A stretch of DNA of 44,041 bases from assembly GCA_964606015.1 (NCBI GenBank), contig CAZSEZ010000004.1:1-44041 (forward strand). The letters run 5' to 3'. The stretch comes from Hyella sp964606015. GTDB taxonomy: Bacteria; Cyanobacteriota; Cyanobacteriia; Cyanobacteriales; Xenococcaceae. Under the pieces are notes generated by a model that saw only the letters and a list, made by a program, of their open reading frames with translations, ran no database searches and was not told the origin of the DNA. Shown here in pieces: positions 24,497 through 32,614 of this stretch (the stretch's first letter is position 1; the number at the start of each line of letters is the position of its first letter). The position numbers and the translations under genes are program-made.

Positions 24497-25912
24497 TTAC
24501 AGCAATTTTTCACGGAAGTAGTTTTTGTATAGAGCACAGCTAGGAACAGCTTTATTACCTTGAAGCTTGATTAAGCCAAGACTTTCGAGTTTAAATGCCA
24601 AGTAGAGTTCTAGCTCGGTAGGTTGATCTTGTTGAAGAACCTTACTAAAAGCATAAGCTAACTGAGGATTTTGCTCTAGCGCCCACCATTGCCGACGTAA
24701 ATGCTCGCTGTAGATACCGTAAGAGGTAGCAGCAGTTGCCACTAACTCTGAAAGAGAAATATTATTTAGCCATAGATGATAAAGAGCCAACTGAATCAGG
24801 TAAGGTTGCCCATTAGCGATCGCAATTAATTCAGTCGCAATTTCCTGTGGTTGGGACAAACTATATCTGGTAGCTATTTCTCGCACCTGTTCGAAGGTAA
24901 AAGGTTTTAGTTCTATAGGTAAACCAACATTAAAAGGAGACTTATTTACATTTAGAGGAATATAAACCTCAGTAGAGTGAGCAACAATCAGTCGAAGCTT
25001 TTGCCACACTGGTTGATTTTTTCCCTGTTCGTGCCAAGTCCGCAATAACCCAAAAAATTCATCTGCTAGCTCTGGATAATCAAATAAACGGTCTACATCA
25101 TCTAAAGCCAATAACAACGGCTGAGACTGCTGAGCGAGTAAATATTCTTCAAAATAGATTTTGCAACTAATTTTACTGCCAAATAATTCGTCCCAATACT
25201 GGTCTAAGTTATTGCTCAAACCCATACCCAAGCCGACACTGGCACTAAACCAACGCAAGAAGCGATCCAGGTCGTTAAATAGTTGCCTTTCCGCGAGTTG
25301 TAGACTCAAAAATACTGTGCGATAATTCTGTCGAGCTCCATATTGCAGAACTCTTGCCATCAAAGAACTTTTCCCTAGGCGACGCGGAGCTTTGATCCTG
25401 ATCAAAGAACCAGGCTGCATCATAGCTTGATAACAACTTGCCTCGACAGGAGGTCGCAACAAATAATACGGAGAGTCAAGCGGGACTTGCCCTTCAGGAA
25501 TTGTTGGCTCACTCAGATCTAGAGAATCTACTAAGCGAAAAGTTTCTGCATCAGAAATTTCTGCACTGGCTCGAACAAAATCATTCTGATATTGATAGTC
25601 TAAATTTCTTGAGGATAGAGCAGATTGGCGTTCAATAGTTGGTCTAGTAAAGTCCTGGCTAGTAAGTTTCAGGTCAAAAGCTTGGAAATAGTTCTCTAGA
25701 CTTTGAATATCTACCGGAACCTGACGACGTTTGATTTTAGTTAGAGTATGAGAGCTGAGTTTAGTCAGTTCATTCAGCTCTTCCAGAGTATATGCTGTAC
25801 CAGAATTATGCTGTAGTTCTGCCTGAGATTGGGCAGACTGAAGACGTTGCCAACCTCCCATCGAAAGAATGACTCCACGTTTGCGCTTAGATTTGGGACT
25901 ATAACCGTACAT
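24497..25912 (-). CDS. STAND-like AAA ATPase with N-terminal helical domain
   Basis: A protein of 471 residues. Residues 10-90 form a helical domain with YTLEELNELTKLSSHTLTKI followed by VDIQSLENYFQAF, a helix-turn-helix-like block I have seen at the front of cyanobacterial WD40 and NTPase proteins. The rest is an AAA-like ATPase (PF14516 type) with Walker A APRRLGKSS (Lys181), Walker B PLLLALDDVD, a PFNVG loop and NGQPYLIQ. The ATPase part resembles the C-terminal domain of the next gene (PFNIG and GGQPFLTQ), so the two are probably related by duplication. With a 34-base gap they form an operon. The function is probably regulatory; no target can be named. Confidence 0.85.
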   Translation of the reverse strand: MYGYSPKSKRKRGVILSMGGWQRLQSAQSQAELQHNSGTAYTLEELNELTKLSSHTLTKIKRRQVPVDIQSLENYFQAFDLKLTSQDFTRPTIERQSALSSRNLDYQYQNDFVRASAEISDAETFRLVDSLDLSEPTIPEGQVPLDSPYYLLRPPVEASCYQAMMQPGSLIRIKAPRRLGKSSLMARVLQYGARQNYRTVFLSLQLAERQLFNDLDRFLRWFSASVGLGMGLSNNLDQYWDELFGSKISCKIYFEEYLLAQQSQPLLLALDDVDRLFDYPELADEFFGLLRTWHEQGKNQPVWQKLRLIVAHSTEVYIPLNVNKSPFNVGLPIELKPFTFEQVREIATRYSLSQPQEIATELIAIANGQPYLIQLALYHLWLNNISLSELVATAATSYGIYSEHLRRQWWALEQNPQLAYAFSKVLQQDQPTELELYLAFKLESLGLIKLQGNKAVPSCALYKNYFREKLL

Positions 25913-26626
25913 AAACTCTTAGTTCGCAAGTGGTGTTAGTATCAGATCGAACAGGCTTTTATTCTGTGTCTCATCGAACAAGTCACCTGTATTTCCCCTA
26001 CATTTTTCAATAATTTATGCCCGAATCAAAGTATCTTTCTCAATATGTAAATAACTTTGGCTTAAATTATTGGCTTAAACTACAATCTTGCCTTGCAAAT
26101 ATTTACGAGCTGGGGGAGACTTTCAACTGTAAATGTTCGCCAACCAACATTTTACAACCAGGGTTTGTCATCCTAATCATCATTAAAGGAGTATTTGTCC
26201 CACTCCAAGTTCCACGAACCAATCGAAAGATAGAGAGCGAATGTTGTACGGACCAAAATCTGGATAATGCGTGTCTGCTGTTATACCATGGACTGCCTCT
26301 CGATAATCAGTAGGGTTTAATTATCGACCAAGACTTAGATTAATCTCTTTACTGAATTTAATAGAGTTGCGGTCTCGGACACGCTAGGTTTTTATACTTT
26401 TCAATAAACAGATAAGCTGCCTAAGCTTTATAGATCACTATCCAAAATCTAACAAGTTATTTGTTAGGAAAATAGATCGTAAAAATAGCTAATTTGTTGA
26501 GAAATAACGAGAAAGTATGTTGCAAAATTAAGAATTACTGAATCTTGCTTACATGTCTCTCTCTAGTTGAAGTAAATACTTTTAAATGCTAGGTGCAGTA
26601 CTCTAAATTGTTCGCAATTAAGAACT
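25913..26626. other. 714-base divergent intergenic region
   Basis: This gap separates the start of the minus-strand ATPase gene from the start of the phytochrome gene, so it must hold both promoters. It is AT-rich. Apart from one doubtful reading frame at 26017-26313, no RNA gene, inverted repeat with a T run, or recognisable operator was found. No -35/-10 pair convincing enough to list was seen upstream of either gene. Confidence 0.6.
26017..26313 (+). CDS. Doubtful 98-residue reading frame, possible remnant
   Basis: An open frame from ATG to stop within the long divergent gap. It contains YELGETFNC and PGFVILIIIKGVFVPL, which faintly recall the cyclic-nucleotide-binding-like front of some cyanobacterial ABC transporters, but the protein stops before any transporter part. 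It has no ribosome binding site that I can see. It could be a truncated remnant, a small real gene, or chance. Listed so that it is not lost; do not treat it as established. Confidence 0.25.
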   Translation: MPESKYLSQYVNNFGLNYWLKLQSCLANIYELGETFNCKCSPTNILQPGFVILIIIKGVFVPLQVPRTNRKIESECCTDQNLDNACLLLYHGLPLDNQ

Positions 26627-28954
26627 ATGGCTTTCCTAGACACTGAACCCCAAAGGCGAATTCAATCTCAGCTTCCTCAAGAGTTTATTCCCCAAGGCGA
26701 TCGCATCCAGCCTCATGGAGTACTTGTCGTTTTAAGTGAACCAGAGCTGGTTATTTCTCGAATCAGTAACAATGTTAGCTATCTATTTGGAATTCCTCCC
26801 GAAGATCTATGCGATCGTCCATTAGAGAGTTTGCTCGATTCATTTCAAGTCGAGAGACTCCAAGAAGGTTTAGCTCAGGAAAATTTTGACTTTATCAATC
26901 CCACTAAAGTTTGGGGCAGAAAAGGAGCAGATGATTTTGTCGTTTTTGATGCGGTTTTCCATCGCAACCGTGACGGGTTACTTATTCTAGAACTAGAGCC
27001 AGCTATTTCCCAAGAAAATATTCCTTTTCTCAGTTTTTATCATCTAGCTAGAGCGTCGATTAACCAGCTAGAAACAATCAATAGTCTGCATGATTTTTGC
27101 CAGATTATTGTTCAAGAAGTCCGAAAAGTCACCGAGTTTGATCGTGTCATGCTCTATCAATTTGATCATGACAATCATGGTCAAGTGCTAGCAGAAGCCA
27201 AGCGAGCAGACCTCGAATCTTATTTAGGTTTACACTATCCAGAATCGGATATTCCTCCTGCTGCCAGGAAATTACTTAGCTCTAACTGGATTCGCCTGAT
27301 TCCCAATGCAATCTCGGATGCAGTAGAGATGTATCCTCCTCTAAAAGAGTCAGTAGATAATCAAGAAGATAGTTACCTAGATCTGACAAATTCAATTCTT
27401 CGTAGTGCTTCTTCTTGCCATTTAGAGTATTTACACAATATGGGAGTGCAAGCCTCGCTTACCATCTCTTTAATCAAAGAAGGTAAACTTTGGGGCATTA
27501 TCGCTTGTCACCACCAAACTCCCAAATTTGTACCTTATGAACTGCGCAAAGCTTGTGAATTTTTAGGCAGAGTAATCTTTGCAGAAATTTCTACTAGAGA
27601 GGAGGCTGAAGACTACGATTATCGGATGCGTCTCGATTACGTTCGCTCTCAGTTGATTGATCGCATGTCGACTGCGGACAACTTTGTGCAGGGTTTGGTT
27701 GATTACAACCCTAACTTGCTGGAGCTAGCCGCTGCATCAGGGGCTGCTATTTGTTACAACGGCAGTTGGACTACTCTAGGTGATACTCCAACAGCAGAAG
27801 AACTCGACTATCTTCTGTTATGGTTGCAAAAAAATATTTCTCAAGAAGTTTTTGCCACCGATTCTCTCCCTACAGTCTATGCTGATAGCCACAAATTCAA
27901 AAATATTGCCAGTGGTTTATTAGCAATTCCCATCTCACCTCATAACTATATTCTCTGGTTCCGTCCTGAAGTCATTCAAACAGTTAACTGGGGAGGTAAC
28001 CCTAACAATGCCTATCAACAAACCCACCGGCAAGGCAAACTAACTTTATCGCCACGAACCTCTTTTGAGCTTTGGAAAGAACAAGTCCAGTTGACGTCCT
28101 TACCTTGGAAGGCAGTAGAAATAAAAGCAGTACTGGAACTTAGAAAAGCCATCATTAACATCATCCTGCGCCAAGCAGATGAAATGGCTCTGTTAGCCAA
28201 AGATTTGCAACGCTCCAATGCAGAGCTAAAACGCTTTGCGTATGTAGCTTCTCACGATTTACAAGAACCTCTCAATCATGTTGCTAACTACGTCCAGTTA
28301 TTGGAAATGCGCTATGGCGATCGCTTAGATCTCGATGCCAAAGAGTTTATTGGCTTTGCGGTAGAAGGTGTTAGCCTGATGCAAAATCTCATCGATGATG
28401 TTTTGGCATACTCCAAAGTAGACCTCCAGGAAGCCAACTTGGCGTTGACTGATGCTAATAGCTCACTACAGCAAGCTCTGGGTAGTTTACAAGCCAGAAT
28501 AAGTGCAACCAATACCAGGATCAATTACGATCGCCTGCCTACCGTCCTGGCAGATCCAACTCAGTTGATGCAACTCTTCCAAAATCTCATTGGCAATGCA
28601 ATCAAGTTTCGTAGCGATCGCGATCTTGAAGTCACGATTACTAGCGAAAGAGTCGAAAATGCTTGGCTATTCTGTATCTCCGACAATGGAATTGGCATAG
28701 ATCCTCAGTTCAAAGAACGAATTTTTGTAATTTTTCAGCGTTTGCATACTCGCGACGAATACCCAGGTACGGGAATGGGTTTAGCCATCTGTAAAAAGAT
28801 CGTTGAGTGTCATCGTGGGGATATTTGGGTTGAGTCCAGCCTAGGACAAGGAGCACAGTTTTACTTTACGATTCCTGTAGGAGGCGACAGTGACGCTAGA
28901 AATGAGGTCAGAGACTACGGCGGATCCACAACAAATCCTTCTGGTAGAGGATAA
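26627..28954 (+). CDS. Cph1-type phytochrome histidine kinase
   Basis: A red/far-red light sensor of 775 residues with PAS (about 20-125), GAF (about 150-325), PHY (about 340-510) and kinase domains. The chromophore-binding cysteine is Cys264 in SCHLEYLHNMGV, as in Cph1, and the GAF also has the ESDIP motif (Asp208). The PHY tongue is present with WFRPEVIQTVNWGG and SPRTSFELW. The kinase has His543 in ASHDLQEPL, an N-box NLIGNAIKF, DNGIGID and a GTGMGLAI loop. It should bind phycocyanobilin. It starts a three-gene run: its end overlaps the Rcp1-like regulator by 65 bases, and a receiver-kinase follows. Confidence 0.96.
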   Translation: MAFLDTEPQRRIQSQLPQEFIPQGDRIQPHGVLVVLSEPELVISRISNNVSYLFGIPPEDLCDRPLESLLDSFQVERLQEGLAQENFDFINPTKVWGRKGADDFVVFDAVFHRNRDGLLILELEPAISQENIPFLSFYHLARASINQLETINSLHDFCQIIVQEVRKVTEFDRVMLYQFDHDNHGQVLAEAKRADLESYLGLHYPESDIPPAARKLLSSNWIRLIPNAISDAVEMYPPLKESVDNQEDSYLDLTNSILRSASSCHLEYLHNMGVQASLTISLIKEGKLWGIIACHHQTPKFVPYELRKACEFLGRVIFAEISTREEAEDYDYRMRLDYVRSQLIDRMSTADNFVQGLVDYNPNLLELAAASGAAICYNGSWTTLGDTPTAEELDYLLLWLQKNISQEVFATDSLPTVYADSHKFKNIASGLLAIPISPHNYILWFRPEVIQTVNWGGNPNNAYQQTHRQGKLTLSPRTSFELWKEQVQLTSLPWKAVEIKAVLELRKAIINIILRQADEMALLAKDLQRSNAELKRFAYVASHDLQEPLNHVANYVQLLEMRYGDRLDLDAKEFIGFAVEGVSLMQNLIDDVLAYSKVDLQEANLALTDANSSLQQALGSLQARISATNTRINYDRLPTVLADPTQLMQLFQNLIGNAIKFRSDRDLEVTITSERVENAWLFCISDNGIGIDPQFKERIFVIFQRLHTRDEYPGTGMGLAICKKIVECHRGDIWVESSLGQGAQFYFTIPVGGDSDARNEVRDYGGSTTNPSGRG

Positions 28955-29345
28955 TATCGGGGATATTCGTCTAATCCAAGAAGTCCTTAAAGAAAGTCCC
29001 CTATCTCATCAGTTACTTACTGTCAGGGATGGGGTAGCTGCAATGGATTTTTTGCGTAAACAAGGAGAATATCTTGACGCACCACGCCCCAATCTAATTA
29101 TTCTCGATCTCAATTTACCCAAAAAAGACGGCCGAGAAGTTCTAGCAGAAATCAAAAGCGACTCCGAACTCAAACGAATCCCCGTAATCGTTTTGAGTAC
29201 TTCTCGCAATGAAGACGACATCCTCCAAAGTTACGACTTACACGTCAACTGTTATATTTCCAAATCGAGAAACCTAAAAGAATTATTTAAAATAGTTCGT
29301 GAGATTCAAGAGTTTTGGCTGAATACTGTCACTCTTCCTTCTTAG
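28890..29345 (+). CDS. Rcp1-like response regulator of the phytochrome
   Basis: A single receiver domain of 151 residues. Phosphoacceptor Asp73 is in LIILDLNLP, with Glu20-Asp21 near the start and Lys125 in CYISKSRNL. The build and the EFW near the end match Rcp1, the partner of Cph1. There is no output domain, so signalling must pass on by protein contact. GTG at 28890 is chosen because GGAGG (28880-28884) lies five bases before it; the ATG at 28902 would be 17 bases away. The gene overlaps the phytochrome gene by 65 bases in another frame, so translation is coupled. Confidence 0.92.
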   Translation: MTLEMRSETTADPQQILLVEDNIGDIRLIQEVLKESPLSHQLLTVRDGVAAMDFLRKQGEYLDAPRPNLIILDLNLPKKDGREVLAEIKSDSELKRIPVIVLSTSRNEDDILQSYDLHVNCYISKSRNLKELFKIVREIQEFWLNTVTLPS

Positions 29346-29448
29346 GGTTTTATTTGTGTTTTGATCGATAGTTCCGTGTAAATATAAGCAGAGTGTAATT
29401 TTCGTCAACAAATATTAGTAGATTGCCGACGCCAGTAACCTAAACATA

Positions 29449-30660
29449 ATGTCTCCTCGCCATGCTTTAAAAACAGTAAATATTCTGCTTGTAGAAGACG
29501 ATCTTGCCGAAGCGAGACTCTTACAAGAGGTACTCAAAAACTTCAAAGTAGAAGACTTTTGTCTCACCCATGTCAAGAGGCTCCAACAAGCTAAAGACCA
29601 TCTCGAACAGGCACAATATGATGTAGTTCTACTAGACCTTACTTTGCCGGATAGCATCGGGCTAAACTCGTTGCGAGAAATCAAACAATCGATCCCCTCC
29701 ATTCCGATTGTTGTCCTCACTAATCACAATGATGAAAAGTTTGCTCTAGAAGCAGTTAGGGCAGGGGCACAAGATTATCTCGTTAAACGAAAAATTAATG
29801 TCGAAGGCTTAGTTCGCTCTTTGCAGTACGCGATCGAAAGACAACGAGTTGCCGAAACAATGCGTCAAGCAAATAAAGACCTTTCCTTACAGATAGAACG
29901 AGCTAGAAACCAACTTTTAGAGGCACAAAAAAACGATCAATTGCGAGCAGAATTTCTGTCGATGTTCTCTCATGAATTCCGCAATCCCCTCACTACGATT
30001 TTGGCTTCTTCAGGACTCTTAGAACAACGTCAGGCAAATTTAACAACTGAAACCCAGCAGCTTTTACTACAGCAAATTCATGCTGCGGGTAAAGGCTTGG
30101 CTCAGCTAATCGATGAGATTATCTTCTTAGGGCGTTCTGATGCGGGTAAGCTAGCTTACGAACCCAAATTACTTGATATTGAAGCTTATCTTAGTCAAAA
30201 GGTAACATCCTTACAATTGACTGTGGGCAATCAACACCAACTCAAATTTACTAGCAAAGGTGATTTTACCAACACATTGTGGGACACTTCCTTGCTACAG
30301 CACATCATCGATAACCTACTAATCAATGCAATTAAGTACTCTCCTGTTGATAGTCTGATTGAACTAAGTCTGACAAAAAAACTAGAGCTAGCTATCTTAG
30401 AAGTACGAGATCGCGGAATTGGAATGAGTTCAGAGTACCTACCTAAGCTGTTTATTCCTTTCCAGAGAGCAGATAACGCTCGTAACATCCCTGGCACAGG
30501 TTTAGGTTTGTCAATCGTCAAACGCTGTGTGGAAGTGCAGTCAGGAAAGATTGATATCCTAAGTCAAAAAGATCAAGGAACCACTGTCACTATCACTTTG
30601 CCGATTAAGAATTTATCAAGCCAGAAATTATCAGGTTGCGATCGCTTTATTGATCAATAG
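29449..30660 (+). CDS. Receiver-histidine kinase hybrid
   Basis: A protein of 403 residues: a receiver (residues 10-130; Asp63 in VVLLDLTLP, Lys113) in front of a helical linker, then a kinase with His175 in FSHEFRNPL, an N-box NLLINAIKYS, DRGIGM and GTGLGLSIV. No membrane or sensory domain is present, so phosphorylation of the receiver is its input. Such proteins sit in the middle of phosphorelays; following the phytochrome and Rcp1-like genes by 103 bases, it is likely the next step. No DNA-binding output is found in the cluster. Confidence 0.92.
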   Translation: MSPRHALKTVNILLVEDDLAEARLLQEVLKNFKVEDFCLTHVKRLQQAKDHLEQAQYDVVLLDLTLPDSIGLNSLREIKQSIPSIPIVVLTNHNDEKFALEAVRAGAQDYLVKRKINVEGLVRSLQYAIERQRVAETMRQANKDLSLQIERARNQLLEAQKNDQLRAEFLSMFSHEFRNPLTTILASSGLLEQRQANLTTETQQLLLQQIHAAGKGLAQLIDEIIFLGRSDAGKLAYEPKLLDIEAYLSQKVTSLQLTVGNQHQLKFTSKGDFTNTLWDTSLLQHIIDNLLINAIKYSPVDSLIELSLTKKLELAILEVRDRGIGMSSEYLPKLFIPFQRADNARNIPGTGLGLSIVKRCVEVQSGKIDILSQKDQGTTVTITLPIKNLSSQKLSGCDRFIDQ

Positions 30661-30717
30661 CTGAAATTTAATGCTTAAGTTTATAGCCTATATTCATAAT
30701 CTTGTGATTCAAATTAT

Positions 30718-31821
30718 TCAAGACTGAGTCATAAAGTTACTAAAACTCAACTCATTAATTTGGTTCCATTGAGAAACTAAATCGCGAAACTTATTCCAAG
30801 ATTGATAAGTCTCTTGGAAAACACTAGATTTACTAGCTTTTTCTTGATAGATCGACTCCGCTGCTTTGCGAGCTGCACTGAGAATTTCAGAGCTATAGGG
30901 AGTCAGCTTGGTTCCAGAGGCAATCAGTTCTTGCAGAGACTGACGATTAAGCGCGTCATACTGTGACAACATATTGAGATTGGCCTCTTTAGCAGCAGTT
31001 TGAAAAATCTCTTGATACTCTACAGGCAACTTTTCCCACTGAGCTTTGTTCACTTGAACTTCTAAGGTTGCGCCCGGCTCCCACCAACCAGGATAGTAAT
31101 AGTAAGCAGCTGCCTTGTTTAAACCAAGTTTTTGGTCGTCATAAGGCCCCACCCACTCTGCTGCATCGATCGCACCACGGTCTAGAGCCAAGAAAACTTC
31201 ACCCCCTGGTAGTACCTGAACATTCACGCCTAAGCGAGACATCACTTCTCCGCCTAAACCAGGAATCCGCATTTTGAGACCCTGGAGTTCACTAAGGGAT
31301 TGAACTTCTTTTTTAAACCAACCGCCCATTTGGGCGCCTGTATTACCCGCAGGAAAATTAATAATATTAAAATCGCTATAGATCTTATGCATAGTTTCTA
31401 GACCGCCACCGTGATAAAACCAGGCATTTTGCTGTTGTGCGGTTAAACCAAAAGGCAAAGAAGTCCCAAAAGCTAAAGCAGGATTTTTGCCGACATAGTA
31501 GTAACTAGCAGTATGACCACATTCAACAGTTCCATTTTGTACTGCATCCAAAACCTCCAAACCAGGCACAATTTCACCTGCTGCATAGGGTTCGATAGTA
31601 AACTTGCCTCCAGTCATGGCTGAGACGCGATCGCATACTGTTTGTGCCCCACCAAAGATCGTATCCAAAGATTTGGGCCAACTAGTAACCATCCGCCAAC
31701 GAACTCTAGGTAAATCGTTAGCTTGTACTCCAGGGCTATTACTTGCTTCGTTACAGGCAACTACTGTGGAGCTAGTGGCAGCTGCGATCGCAATTTGCGA
31801 GAGGACTTTTCTGCGTTTCAT
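30718..31821 (-). CDS. TRAP transporter substrate-binding lipoprotein, TakP-like
   Basis: A 367-residue protein of the DctP family. The N-terminus (KRRKVL, hydrophobic stretch, lipobox VVAC) gives a lipid-anchored exported protein, possibly by the Tat route because of the twin arginine. The MRIPGLGG segment carries the conserved arginine that grips a carboxylate, and GAIDAAEWVGPYDDQKLG with GWWEPGATLE matches the TakP branch that binds 2-oxoacids, often with a metal ion. DctQ and DctM genes are not adjacent, so the transporter is encoded elsewhere or the protein is an orphan. Stands alone, convergent with the kinase gene. Confidence 0.9.
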   Translation of the reverse strand: MKRRKVLSQIAIAAATSSTVVACNEASNSPGVQANDLPRVRWRMVTSWPKSLDTIFGGAQTVCDRVSAMTGGKFTIEPYAAGEIVPGLEVLDAVQNGTVECGHTASYYYVGKNPALAFGTSLPFGLTAQQQNAWFYHGGGLETMHKIYSDFNIINFPAGNTGAQMGGWFKKEVQSLSELQGLKMRIPGLGGEVMSRLGVNVQVLPGGEVFLALDRGAIDAAEWVGPYDDQKLGLNKAAAYYYYPGWWEPGATLEVQVNKAQWEKLPVEYQEIFQTAAKEANLNMLSQYDALNRQSLQELIASGTKLTPYSSEILSAARKAAESIYQEKASKSSVFQETYQSWNKFRDLVSQWNQINELSFSNFMTQS

Positions 31822-32009
31822 ATTTATCTACTTGTTATACTTAGCTATCTAAAATCAACACCAAATCTTAGCAGCATATTACGTCTTTTCCTGAGTCTTC
31901 ACCATTGGTGAATCTGCTTTATCTATCTGTTAGTCAACCTTTTCTCATCCGAATAGAGACTTTTTCTTGTTCTCTTGGCCAGCTTTCCTTCATACTCCTT
32001 GCTTAAATT

Positions 32010-32579
32010 GTGAACACTCCCAGTCATTACATTATTAACTTGGCTTTTTTGAGCCAGACGATTACCCCCAAACAAAATGTAGCAATAACTATTGGGGCGC
32101 TTTTACCAGATGTACCGATTTTTGCCTTCTACTTCATCGCCAAATATATCTATAAGTTGCCAGATAGCAAGATTTGGTCGGAAGCTTATTACGAACCTTT
32201 GAATCAAAATATCACTGCCTTATCTCACTCGATCCCTTTAGCTCTGATTGGTGCAGGAATCTGCTACTACTTTAATTGGCAGTTTGGCGTGGCTCTATTT
32301 GCTAGTATGGTTTGTCACTGTTTACTAGACCTCCCAGTACACCACGACGATGCCCACCGCCATTTTTTCCCTTTTAGTGATTATCGTTTTATGAGCCCGT
32401 TTTCCTATTGGGATGTTAAATACCATGCCAAATATGTAGCCGGAGTAGAGTTACTAATGGTCTTAGGCTCTAATCCTATAGTTCTTAATATCCTTAAATC
32501 TCCAGTGAGTAAAGGGATGGTGGTCTTAATCGATCTGATTTATGTCTTTGGCTATCTACGATTTTACTTACTGCGATAG
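32010..32579 (+). CDS. Integral membrane protein, possibly YdjM/DUF457-like
   Basis: A protein of 189 residues with about four hydrophobic helices. HYIINLAFLSQ at the start, GALLPDVP, and histidine-rich HCLLDLPVHHDDAHRHFFPF are reminiscent of membrane-bound metal-dependent hydrolases of the YdjM/DUF457 group, in which early and middle His/Asp residues bind metal. The resemblance is by motif only. The start is a GTG at 32010, which keeps the conserved first histidine; no ATG is available before it. The gene stands alone, convergent with lysC. Confidence 0.65.
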   Translation: MNTPSHYIINLAFLSQTITPKQNVAITIGALLPDVPIFAFYFIAKYIYKLPDSKIWSEAYYEPLNQNITALSHSIPLALIGAGICYYFNWQFGVALFASMVCHCLLDLPVHHDDAHRHFFPFSDYRFMSPFSYWDVKYHAKYVAGVELLMVLGSNPIVLNILKSPVSKGMVVLIDLIYVFGYLRFYLLR

Positions 32580-32614
32580 TTAACTAAATTGGTAGATCAT
32601 TAACAACTAAATTA

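Noticed and set aside
31604..31852. Plus-strand frames opposite the TRAP binding protein
   Set aside because: They mirror the signal peptide and first domain of the TRAP gene and match nothing.
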